A stretch of 5,116 bases of DNA from positions 1 through 5,116 of the forward strand of contig JARXAU010000224.1 of NCBI GenBank assembly GCA_029865675.1. The letters are read 5' to 3'. The notes under the pieces were generated by a model. It saw only the letters and a list, made by a program, of their open reading frames with translations, was not told the origin of the DNA and made no database searches. The stretch comes from Rhodoferax sp. (GTDB lineage: Bacteria > Pseudomonadota > Gammaproteobacteria > Burkholderiales > Burkholderiaceae_C). The position numbers were made by a program, and so were the translations under genes. This document shows positions 1-5,116 of this stretch, piece after piece (the first letter of the stretch is position 1; every line of letters starts with the position of its first letter).

Positions 1-579
1 GTCAACAAGTTCATCGACGCGCTGGCCACCATCAAGGACCAGATCAAGGGCGCGGTGTCCAGTTCGGTGGCCAGCACCGAGCGCCTGCGGGCCTTGGGCA
101 TTCCGGTGTTTGATTCCGACGAAGTCGAACGACTGTCGGTCTACATCGACGGCGCCGACGAGATCGACCACCAGGGCCATATGGTCAAGGGCGGCGGCGC
201 GGCGCTCACCCGCGAAAAAATCGTTGCAGCGCAGTCGGACAGGTTTATCTGCATTGCCGACGAATCGAAGCTGGTGGACGTGCTGGGCGCATTCCCGCTG
301 CCGGTGGAGGTGATTCCGATGGCCACCGCGCGCGTGGTATGCCAGTTCGCAGCCATGGGCGGCCACGCCGTGCTGCGCCTCAAGGACGGCGAGCCCTTGG
401 TCACTGACAACGGCCAGCACATCATCGACGTCACCGGCCTAAAAATTGTCGGTCCACTGGCTTTTGAAGCCCAGGTCAGCCAGTGGCCGGGCGTGGTGAC
501 GGTGGGCGTGTTCGCCTTTCAGCGCGCCCACGTCTGCTTGTTGGGCACGGCCAGCGGCGTGAAAACCTTGACGTTTTAG
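1..579 (+). CDS. rpiA: Ribose-5-phosphate isomerase A, 3' part (5' end outside window)
   Basis: RpiA interconverts ribose-5-phosphate and ribulose-5-phosphate in the cytosolic non-oxidative pentose phosphate pathway. The frame is open from base 1 and gives 192 residues before a TAG stop. Remembered E. coli RpiA (219 aa) aligns with a constant offset of 31, so about 31 N-terminal residues, including the GxGTGST loop, are missing off the left edge. The motif DGADE lies at residues 50-54 and KGGGAALTREK at 63-73. Asp50, Asp53, Lys63 and Glu72 match the E. coli active-site residues Asp81, Asp84, Lys94 and Glu103. FPLPVEVIPMA, VTDNG and the terminal GTxxGVKT motif are also present. The first in-window ATG or GTG is not the true start, because homology continues upstream of it. 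The gene converges on ribE, with 13 bp between the stop codons and no recognisable terminator. Nothing is broken. The identification is very secure. Confidence 0.97.
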   Translation, partial: VNKFIDALATIKDQIKGAVSSSVASTERLRALGIPVFDSDEVERLSVYIDGADEIDHQGHMVKGGGAALTREKIVAAQSDRFICIADESKLVDVLGAFPLPVEVIPMATARVVCQFAAMGGHAVLRLKDGEPLVTDNGQHIIDVTGLKIVGPLAFEAQVSQWPGVVTVGVFAFQRAHVCLLGTASGVKTLTF

Positions 580-592
580 CCGCGCTTGCGCA

Positions 593-1225
593 CTAACTGG
601 CCGCGCTGCTGCTGAGCATGCGCTCCACGTAGCGCGCGATCAGGTCGATTTCCAGGTTCACCTTGGTCCCGGCCTGCAGGCTGTGCAGCGCCGTGTTGTG
701 CACCGTGTGGGGAATCAGGTTGATGCTGATTTCGCAGCCTTCGGAGCTGTCGGCCACGCGATTGACGGTCAGGCTGACGCCATTGACGGTGATAGACCCC
801 TTGTAGGCCAAGTACTTCGCCAAGCTGCGTGGCGCTTGAATGCGCAGCTCCCAACTTTCCCCAACCTGGGTGAAGTGCGTGACCTCGCCCAGGCCATCCA
901 CGTGACCAGACACCAAGTGGCCGCCCAGGCGGTCGTTGGCGCGCAGGGCTTTTTCAAGGTTGACCGTGCCCAAGGCATTGAGGCACGCGGTCTTGTCCAG
1001 CGACTCGGCCGACACGTCCACGGTGAAATAGGGTGCGGTTGCCGAAGCGTCCAAGCTGGTGACCGTCATGCATGCGCCGTTGATGGCAATACTGTCGCCC
1101 AGGCCTACGTCTTCCAAGTAGGCGCTGGGGCAGGTCAGGGTGAGGCGATTGCCATGGTCGGCCGAGTCGCCCATGGGTGTGACTTGCGCAATGTGGCCGA
1201 TGCCGGTAACGATTCCTGTAAACAT
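593..1225 (-). CDS. ribE: Riboflavin synthase, alpha chain
   Basis: This enzyme dismutates two molecules of 6,7-dimethyl-8-ribityllumazine into riboflavin and 5-amino-6-ribitylamino-uracil, the last step of riboflavin synthesis. It is 210 residues long (family about 200-215) and shows the tandem lumazine-binding repeat: domain 1 at about 1-98, domain 2 at about 99-196. It opens with the signature MFTGIV. Domain 1 has NGACMTV (49-55, Cys52 aligning with the conserved Cys). Domain 2 has GGHLVSGHVDG (101-111), NGVSLTVN (148-155, Ser151) and INLIPHTVHNTAL (168-180), followed by a C-terminal helix with ARYVERM. The start is fixed by the MFTGI signature and by a GAGAG ribosome binding site at 1238-1234, 8 nt before the ATG. 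It lies 18 bp after ribD and is the last gene of the minus-strand run, with no ribBA, ribH or nusB behind it. The gene is called ribC in some E. coli nomenclature. Confidence 0.97.
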   Translation of the reverse strand: MFTGIVTGIGHIAQVTPMGDSADHGNRLTLTCPSAYLEDVGLGDSIAINGACMTVTSLDASATAPYFTVDVSAESLDKTACLNALGTVNLEKALRANDRLGGHLVSGHVDGLGEVTHFTQVGESWELRIQAPRSLAKYLAYKGSITVNGVSLTVNRVADSSEGCEISINLIPHTVHNTALHSLQAGTKVNLEIDLIARYVERMLSSSAAS

Positions 1226-1243
1226 GCAAATTTCTCTCGAGCT

Positions 1244-2356
1244 TTAAAAAACGTCGCGCCCTGCCACTCGGGCCAATATGCGCAGGTCCTCCCCCAAGGG
1301 GTCGACGCTGCCAAACTGCAGCGCCACGCCCTCAGCAAGCTGTGCGAGGGGGCCGAAATTAGACATGCCCGCACCGTTGCCAAGCCATTTTGGCGCGAGG
1401 TAGACCAGCATTTCATCCACCAAGCCCGCGCGCAGCAACGAACCGTTAAGTTTGTGGCCAGCTTCTACATGCACTTCATTCATTTCCCGTACTGCCAAGT
1501 CGCGCAGCATGGCGTGCAAGTCAACTTTGGGCTGGCCGCTGGCTTGGCCTAGCGCGCTAGGCAGGTAAACCACGGTAGCGCCGCGCGCTTGCAGCGCCGC
1601 TTCACGCTGTGGGTGCGGGTTTGCAGCGTAGATCAGTACAGAGCGCTGGGGTTCAAACAGCGCGGCGTCGGGAGGGGTTTGCAAATCGCTGTCTACCACC
1701 ACCAAGGTCGGTTGGCGCGGCGTATCCACGGCGCGCACGTCCAGACGCGGCTTGTCCTGCAGCACCGTGCCGATGCCGGTAAGCACAGCGCAAGCGCGGG
1801 CGCGCCAGGAGTGGCCGTCGGCGCGGGCCTGCGCTCCGGTGATCCACTGGCTTTGGCCGTTGGGCAGTGCAGTAATGCCATCCAGCGAGGCAGCCGCCTT
1901 CATGCGCACCCACGGCGTTTTTCGCACCATGCGGCTGAAAAAACCCAGGTTGAGTTCGCGAGACTGCGCCGCTCCCGGACCGACTGTCACCTCCACCCCC
2001 GCAGCGCGCAGCAGGGCAAAGCCTTGGCCAGCGACCTGGGGATTGGGGTCTTGCACAGACGCGACCACGTGGCGAATGCCCGCATGAATGAGCGCGTCAC
2101 AACACGGGCCGGTGCGGCCTTGGTGCGAACAGGGCTCCAACGTCACATAGGCGGTCGCGCCTTCGGTGCTGAGGCCTTGGGCATCGGCGTCGCGCAAGGC
2201 CACGATTTCCGCGTGTGGCCCGCCCGCGCGCTGGGTGCTGCCTTGCCCAATGATTTGGCCTTGAACGTTAACCAGTACGCACCCGACGCGCGGGTTGGGC
2301 GAAGTGAGCCACAACGCCGATTCGGCCAGGTGCAGTGCGGTCCTTATGTGCGGCAT
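1244..2356 (-). CDS. ribD: Bifunctional riboflavin biosynthesis deaminase/reductase RibD
   Basis: RibD deaminates 2,5-diamino-6-ribosylamino-4(3H)-pyrimidinone 5'-phosphate and then reduces the ribosyl chain with NADPH, early in riboflavin synthesis. The protein has 370 residues, normal for the bifunctional form. The N-terminal deaminase domain (about 1-145) carries SPNPRVGCV (19-27), the zinc and catalytic motif HAE (48-50), and LEPCSHQGRTGPCCD (73-87) with zinc ligands Cys76 and Cys85. QDPNPQVAG follows at 102-110. The C-terminal reductase domain (about 148-370) has KAAASLDG (153-160), SQWITG (169-174), DxxRLDVR (201-208), VEAG (297-300) and GLVDE (311-315). The ATG at 2356 is chosen because homology to RibD begins within a few residues of it. 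Its Shine-Dalgarno sequence is weak (a GGGG run inside a small hairpin). It starts 40 bp after nrdR and ends 18 bp before ribE, consistent with one operon. No key residue is missing. Confidence 0.96.
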   Translation of the reverse strand: MPHIRTALHLAESALWLTSPNPRVGCVLVNVQGQIIGQGSTQRAGGPHAEIVALRDADAQGLSTEGATAYVTLEPCSHQGRTGPCCDALIHAGIRHVVASVQDPNPQVAGQGFALLRAAGVEVTVGPGAAQSRELNLGFFSRMVRKTPWVRMKAAASLDGITALPNGQSQWITGAQARADGHSWRARACAVLTGIGTVLQDKPRLDVRAVDTPRQPTLVVVDSDLQTPPDAALFEPQRSVLIYAANPHPQREAALQARGATVVYLPSALGQASGQPKVDLHAMLRDLAVREMNEVHVEAGHKLNGSLLRAGLVDEMLVYLAPKWLGNGAGMSNFGPLAQLAEGVALQFGSVDPLGEDLRILARVAGRDVF

Positions 2357-2365
2357 AAATGCGGA

Positions 2366-2380
2366 GCCCCAAGCTGGGGC
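2366..2380 (-). promoter_or_regulatory. Small GC-rich stem-loop just upstream of ribD
   Basis: The 40-bp nrdR-ribD gap contains a perfect 6-bp stem (GCCCCA/TGGGGC) with a 3-nt loop, ending 9 nt before the ribD ATG. On the minus-strand transcript the 3' arm holds the GGGG run, the only plausible Shine-Dalgarno-like stretch, so the hairpin could limit ribD translation. Two more CCCC or CCC runs lie 5' of it and could compete for the same Gs. The structure is seen; any regulatory role is inference. The gap is too short for an FMN riboswitch (about 140 nt), and no FMN-riboswitch motif is visible. Confidence 0.3.
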
Positions 2381-2396
2381 AAAGTGGGGCGGGAGG

Positions 2397-2846
2397 TCAA
2401 TTGTTCACCTCATTGACCAGGGTTTTGAACTCGTCGATGTCCTCAAAGCTGCGGTACACGCTGGCGAAGCGCACATAGGCGACTTTGTCGAGTTTTTTGA
2501 GTTCGCGCATCACCCATTCGCCAATGCGGGTGGAGGAGACTTCGCGCAGGCCCAGCGCCAACAACTTTTCCTCAATGCGCTCAATAGCGCCATCAATCTG
2601 CTCGGTGCTGACCGGTCGTTTGCGCAAGGCCAGCTTCATAGACGAGGCCACTTTGGCGCGCTCATAGTCAATGCGCCGCCCGTCTTTTTTGACCACGGAC
2701 GGAAAGTTCACGTCCGGGCGCTCGTAAGTGGTGAAGCGCTTTTCGCAAGCACCGCACTGGCGCCGCCGTCGGATGAAGTCACCGTCTTCGGACACGCGGG
2801 TCTCGGCGACCTGCGTGTCCATATGGCCGCAAAACGGGCACTTCAT
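2397..2846 (-). CDS. nrdR: Transcriptional repressor NrdR
   Basis: NrdR represses ribonucleotide reductase operons, sensing ATP/dATP through an ATP-cone and binding NrdR boxes in target promoters. The 149 residues match the usual length of about 150. The N-terminal zinc ribbon uses Cys3, Cys6, Cys31 and Cys34 (MKCPFCG and QCGAC). The basic run RRRR is at 26-29 and KRFTTYER is at 36-43. The ATP-cone domain covers about 49-139 and begins at PSVVKKDGRR; the conserved YVRFASVYRSF stretch is at about 123-133. The start is fixed by the MKCPFCG signature. It lies 12 bp after the glyA stop with no good Shine-Dalgarno sequence (ACCAGCCCCTGG before the ATG), which suggests translational coupling to glyA. 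The glyA-nrdR-ribD neighbourhood is common in proteobacteria. No NrdR box was recognised in this window, so its targets lie elsewhere. Confidence 0.97.
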   Translation of the reverse strand: MKCPFCGHMDTQVAETRVSEDGDFIRRRRQCGACEKRFTTYERPDVNFPSVVKKDGRRIDYERAKVASSMKLALRKRPVSTEQIDGAIERIEEKLLALGLREVSSTRIGEWVMRELKKLDKVAYVRFASVYRSFEDIDEFKTLVNEVNN

Positions 2847-2858
2847 CCAGGGGCTGGT

Positions 2859-4103
2859 TTAACGGTAAACCGGGAAGCGCGAGGTCAGCGCCTGCACTTT
2901 GGCGCGCACGGCGGCGATGTTGTCGGCGTCGTGCGGGTTGTCCAGCACGTCGGCAATGAGGTGCGCGGTGGCGCGGGCCTCTTCATCCTTGAAGCCGCGC
3001 GTGGTCATGGCCGGGGTGCCAATGCGCACACCGCTGGTGACCATGGGCTTTTCCGGGTCATTGGGGATGGCGTTTTTGTTGATCGTCATGTGCGCATCGC
3101 CCAGCACACGCTCGGCGTCTTTGCCGGTGATGTGCTTGGAGCGCAAGTCCACCAACATCACGTGGCTCTGCGTGCGGCCACTGACGATGCGCAAGCCGCG
3201 CTCGGTCAGGGTCTTGGCCACAATGTCGGCGTTGGTCAAAACCTGTTGTTGGTAGGCCTTGAAGTCAGGCGCAAGCGCTTCTTTGAAAGCGACGGCCTTG
3301 GCGGCAATCACATGCATGAGCGGGCCACCTTGCAGTCCGGGGAAGATAGCGCTGTTGATGGCCTTCTCGTGCTCGGCCTTCATCAAAATAATGCCGCCAC
3401 GCGGGCCGCGCAAGCTCTTGTGGGTGGTGGAAGTCACCACGTCGGCGTGGGGCACCGGGTTGGGGTAGACGCCTGCAGCAATCAGACCGGCGTAATGCGC
3501 CATGTCCACCAGAAAAATCGCACCCACGTCTTTAGCCACCTTAGCAAAGCGCGCAAAGTCAATATGCAGGGAATAGGCGCTGGCGCCGGCGATGATCAGC
3601 TTGGGTTTGCTCTCATAGGCTTTGCGCTCCATGGCGTCGTAGTAAATGGCCTCGTTGGCATCGAGCCCGTAGGACACCACGTTGAACCACTTGCCGCTGA
3701 TGTTGAGCGGCATGCCGTGCGTCAAGTGGCCGCCTTCGGCCAGGCTCATGCCCATGATGGTGTCGCCGGGCTTCAAAAAGGCCAGGAACACTGCCTCATT
3801 GGCCGAGGCACCGCAATGCGGCTGTACATTGGCCGCATCGGCACCAAAGATTTGCTTGGCACGGTCAATCGCCAGTTGCTCTGCGATATCGACGTTTTCG
3901 CAGCCGCCGTAGTACCGCTTTCCTGGGTAGCCCTCGGCGTACTTATTAGTTAACTGGCTCCCTTGTGCAGCCATGACAGCGGGCGATGCGTAGTTCTCGC
4001 TGGCGATGAGCTCGATATGGTGTTCCTGGCGCACGTTTTCGGCAAGGATGGCGGCCCACAGCTCGGGGTCGGTCTGTTCAACAAGAATGCTGCGCTCGTA
4101 CAT
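2859..4103 (-). CDS. glyA: Serine hydroxymethyltransferase
   Basis: GlyA is a cytosolic PLP enzyme that converts serine and tetrahydrofolate to glycine and 5,10-methylene-tetrahydrofolate, the main one-carbon source. It has 414 residues (E. coli 417), and residue numbers match E. coli up to about 240. Visible motifs are HIELIASENY (29-38), QLTNKYAEGYPGKRYYGG (50-67), GGHLTHG with His126 over the cofactor ring, and VDMAH with Asp200 and His203. The Schiff-base lysine is Lys229 in STTHKSLRGPRGG. FPGLQGGPLMHVIA and SGVRIGTPA, with the substrate-carboxylate Arg at about 360, follow. The PLP-phosphate loop reads PHCGASAN (95-102), where E. coli has PHSGSQAN: Cys97 replaces Ser and Ser100 replaces Gln. 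The start is supported by AGGA at 4114-4111, 7 nt before the ATG. It is the first gene of the probable glyA-nrdR-ribD-ribE unit; its promoter should lie in 4104-4295. Confidence 0.98.
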   Translation of the reverse strand: MYERSILVEQTDPELWAAILAENVRQEHHIELIASENYASPAVMAAQGSQLTNKYAEGYPGKRYYGGCENVDIAEQLAIDRAKQIFGADAANVQPHCGASANEAVFLAFLKPGDTIMGMSLAEGGHLTHGMPLNISGKWFNVVSYGLDANEAIYYDAMERKAYESKPKLIIAGASAYSLHIDFARFAKVAKDVGAIFLVDMAHYAGLIAAGVYPNPVPHADVVTSTTHKSLRGPRGGIILMKAEHEKAINSAIFPGLQGGPLMHVIAAKAVAFKEALAPDFKAYQQQVLTNADIVAKTLTERGLRIVSGRTQSHVMLVDLRSKHITGKDAERVLGDAHMTINKNAIPNDPEKPMVTSGVRIGTPAMTTRGFKDEEARATAHLIADVLDNPHDADNIAAVRAKVQALTSRFPVYR

Positions 4104-4110
4104 GGGTGGT

Positions 4111-4114
4111 TCCT
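4111..4114 (-). promoter_or_regulatory. Ribosome binding site of glyA
   Basis: On the minus strand AGGA lies 7 nt before the ATG at 4103. Spacing and sequence are normal, and it supports the annotated GlyA start. Confidence 0.7.
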
Positions 4115-4226
4115 GGTTGGTTGTTGATCGGTGCAGGTCTGAAGCGAGGGAAAAACGTACCCGAGCGTGGAGGTTTCAAGAGCGCCGGAGTTTGCGAACT
4201 ACCGGTTCCCCACCCAAAGGTGCCGG

Positions 4227-4232
4227 ATTCTA
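4227..4232 (-). promoter_or_regulatory. Possible -10 element of a glyA promoter
   Basis: TAGAAT on the minus strand matches the sigma-70 -10 consensus at 5 of 6 bases. It lies directly after the stem-loop behind the transglycosylase gene and would give a glyA leader of roughly 115 nt. The -35 region at 16-18 nt spacing is poor (CTTACT-like) and would overlap the hairpin's 3' half. A TTGAAA at about 4174-4179 is a good -35 by itself but has no -10 at proper spacing. No riboswitch class was recognised in the leader. This is a weak call, made mainly because some promoter is expected here. Confidence 0.22.
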
Positions 4233-4235
4233 GTG

Positions 4236-4285
4236 CAGCTTGCGCGGCGAGTAAGCGCTGGGTAAGCGCGCCTCAGCGCAAGCTG
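4236..4285 (-). terminator. Stem-loop downstream of the lytic transglycosylase gene, possible terminator
   Basis: A perfect 10-bp inverted repeat (CAGCTTGCGC at 4236-4245, GCGCAAGCTG at 4276-4285) starts 10 nt after the transglycosylase stop codon. The stem can continue, after a 3-nt bulge, with GGCG (4246-4249) pairing to CGCC (4269-4272). Position and stem strength fit transcription termination of the upstream gene. No T-tract follows on either strand (CACTAGAATCC on the minus strand), so a standard intrinsic terminator is not demonstrated. It could equally be a 3'-end-stabilising hairpin. Confidence 0.4.
4251..4269. repeat. 8-bp direct repeat GTAAGCGC inside the hairpin loop
   Basis: GTAAGCGC occurs at 4251-4258 and again at 4262-4269, an 11-bp period close to one helical turn. 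Both copies lie in the apical part of the stem-loop between the transglycosylase and glyA. Two same-face octamers could be an operator, but two copies of a GC-rich 8-mer are also easily chance. Confidence 0.35.
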
Positions 4286-4295
4286 TGCCGCCGCT

Positions 4296-5063
4296 TCAGG
4301 CCTTCGAGGGGCTGGAGCTGAGCGTCGAAGCCGTGGCCGCCGCCGGCACTAGCCGCCCCGCCGCTACGGCCTGCAGCCGGATGTGTTCAGCCAGCACTTT
4401 GGCCGTGTAGCCGCCATCGTCTTCCAAGTTGGCAGCTCCGACATAAAACTTCAGACCGGCCTCCACCGAGCCGGCACGTGCAATGCAGTCCTGCAGCACT
4501 TTGATGCCCACCCGCATGTTCGACACTGGATCGAAGGCTGCGAGTTTTCCACCGAAACGCGCGTACTTTTCACCATGAACCTGGGTCATGACTTGCATTA
4601 AACCCTGTGCGCCAACGGGGCTTTGGGCAAAGGGATTGAAGCCCGATTCCACTGCTACGACTGCCAAAATCAGTGTGGGGTCTAATTTGCTGCGCGGACC
4701 CGTCTCGAAGGCTTCGGCCACCAGTGCGCTGAGAGGCTCTGGGGCTACGTTGTACTTGCGGGCCAGCCAGAAGGCCAACGCAGCCTGCTGCTTGGGGAGG
4801 TCCTGAGGGTTCGCTGCTGTGACGTGGTCTGTAGCCTTACCCGACACCAATCCAGAAAGTGAGTCCTGCCGCTGTTGGAGCCAGCCCATCAAATGCAATT
4901 CGCCGAGCTGGCGAATCTCTGGTTTCGCAGCGAGCATGAGCCCAGCAAAAACGACGGCCAAGCCCAACAATGCGAAACCGTTGTGTGTCAATTGAAAGAG
5001 CGCGTCAACGATGCTTTGGGCCCATGTCGCCACAGACGTATTAATGCGTTTGCCAGTGTTCAT
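4296..5063 (-). CDS. Membrane-anchored lytic transglycosylase (SLT domain)
   Basis: This enzyme should cleave the MurNAc-GlcNAc bond of peptidoglycan, leaving 1,6-anhydro-MurNAc, for wall remodelling in the periplasm. The 255-residue protein has a short N-terminus containing Lys5 and Arg6, then one hydrophobic segment at about 29-46, ending before Lys47. There is no SPaseI site or lipobox, so it is probably a signal-anchored inner-membrane protein. A charged linker follows, then an SLT fold at about 112-230. The catalytic glutamate is Glu139 in VESGFNPFAQS; SPVGAQGLMQV follows (148-158), with FDPVSNMRVG at 177-186. FYVGAAN (206-212) stands where classical SLTs have AYNAG. The tail is rich in Ala and Ser and probably disordered. 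ATG 5063 is chosen over GTG 5114 because of AAGGA at 5073-5069 and because residues before it lack membrane-anchor character. It is transcribed toward glyA but separated from it by 192 bp and a stem-loop. The family is secure; the exact subfamily and partner are not. Confidence 0.88.
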   Translation of the reverse strand: MNTGKRINTSVATWAQSIVDALFQLTHNGFALLGLAVVFAGLMLAAKPEIRQLGELHLMGWLQQRQDSLSGLVSGKATDHVTAANPQDLPKQQAALAFWLARKYNVAPEPLSALVAEAFETGPRSKLDPTLILAVVAVESGFNPFAQSPVGAQGLMQVMTQVHGEKYARFGGKLAAFDPVSNMRVGIKVLQDCIARAGSVEAGLKFYVGAANLEDDGGYTAKVLAEHIRLQAVAAGRLVPAAATASTLSSSPSKA

Positions 5064-5067
5064 ATGT

Positions 5068-5080
5068 TTCCTTGTAGGAA
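5068..5080 (-). promoter_or_regulatory. Ribosome binding site of the transglycosylase within a 5-bp hairpin
   Basis: On the minus strand AAGGA (5073-5069) lies 5 nt before the ATG at 5063 and decides the start. The same bases form the 3' arm of a perfect small hairpin, TTCCT-ACA-AGGAA, so the ribosome binding site could be partly occluded. The binding site is well supported. The hairpin is seen but short (5 bp, mostly A-T), and its relevance is unknown. Confidence 0.6.
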
Positions 5081-5087
5081 GTGAGGG

Positions 5088-5104
5088 GCATTCTGATGGA
5101 ATGC
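5088..5104. repeat. 6-bp inverted repeat upstream of the transglycosylase gene
   Basis: GCATTC (5088-5093) and GAATGC (5099-5104) form a perfect inverted repeat around a 5-nt spacer, 24 bp upstream of the transglycosylase ATG. It could be a dimeric regulator site or a weak RNA hairpin. The promoter itself is probably beyond the right edge. Nothing else is recognisable between 5081 and 5116. Confidence 0.35.
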
Positions 5105-5116
5105 GACAACCCACTT

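Noticed and set aside
582..591. GCGCTTGCGC near the rpiA stop as a terminator stem
   Set aside because: The two 4-bp arms are separated by only 2 nt, too tight for a hairpin loop, and no T-tract follows.
683..1552. 289-codon plus-strand open frame opposite ribE and the end of ribD
   Set aside because: Also in register with the real genes, with a composition typical of antisense translation and no family resemblance.
1589..2416. 275-codon plus-strand open frame opposite ribD
   Set aside because: An in-register shadow of ribD; Arg- and His-rich with no domain signature.
2295..3953. 552-codon plus-strand open frame opposite nrdR and glyA
   Set aside because: It is in exact codon register with both genes, so it needs only that they avoid TTA, CTA and TCA codons, which are rare in high-GC genomes. 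The translation is His/Val/Gly/Ala-rich with no recognisable motif, while the opposite strand encodes textbook NrdR and GlyA.
4104..4226. Riboswitch in the glyA leader
   Set aside because: The leader was read for the conserved cores of the glycine riboswitch and other one-carbon-related classes; nothing convincing was found, only a stray GCACCGA.
4106..4321. Small plus-strand open frames across the transglycosylase-glyA intergenic region
   Set aside because: No ribosome binding site was noted, no recognisable protein features are present, and they overlap the starts and ends of clear genes.
5064..5114. N-terminal extension of the transglycosylase to a GTG at 5114
   Set aside because: A good AAGGA site sits 5 nt before the ATG at 5063, the extension has no secretion or anchor character, and it would run over the inverted repeat.

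Overview
This is an ordinary high-GC betaproteobacterial chromosomal segment. The GlyA, NrdR, RibD, RibE and RpiA sequences, the glyA-nrdR-ribD-ribE order and the membrane-anchored lytic transglycosylase look like Burkholderiales, most likely Comamonadaceae (Rhodoferax/Polaromonas/Acidovorax-like). The genus is inferred from family resemblance, not proven. I see no transposase, integrase, phage gene, CRISPR array, tRNA or rRNA.

Layout. Positions 1-579 (+) hold the 3' part of rpiA, which lacks about 31 N-terminal residues because the window starts inside the gene. A 13-bp convergent gap follows. The rest is on the minus strand. Read in transcription order from the right edge it is a lytic transglycosylase (5063 to 4296), a 192-bp intergenic region with a stem-loop and probably the glyA promoter, glyA (4103 to 2859), nrdR (2846 to 2397), ribD (2356 to 1244) and ribE (1225 to 593). 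The gaps glyA-nrdR (12 bp), nrdR-ribD (40 bp) and ribD-ribE (18 bp) suggest one transcription unit.

Function. GlyA supplies glycine and one-carbon units for purine and thymidylate synthesis. NrdR represses ribonucleotide reductase genes in response to nucleotide levels. RibD and RibE catalyse the middle and last steps of riboflavin synthesis. RpiA makes ribose-5-phosphate from ribulose-5-phosphate, and riboflavin synthesis in turn uses GTP and ribulose-5-phosphate. The lytic transglycosylase is a separate cell-wall gene.

No clearly new system is visible. The points worth a second look are modest: the rib gene run stops at ribE without ribBA/ribH/nusB; a Ser-to-Cys change lies in the PLP-phosphate loop of GlyA; and there are small stem-loops before ribD, before the transglycosylase, and between the transglycosylase and glyA. 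All intergenic gaps are under 300 bp. Long open frames opposite the rib, nrdR and glyA genes are shadows and were rejected.
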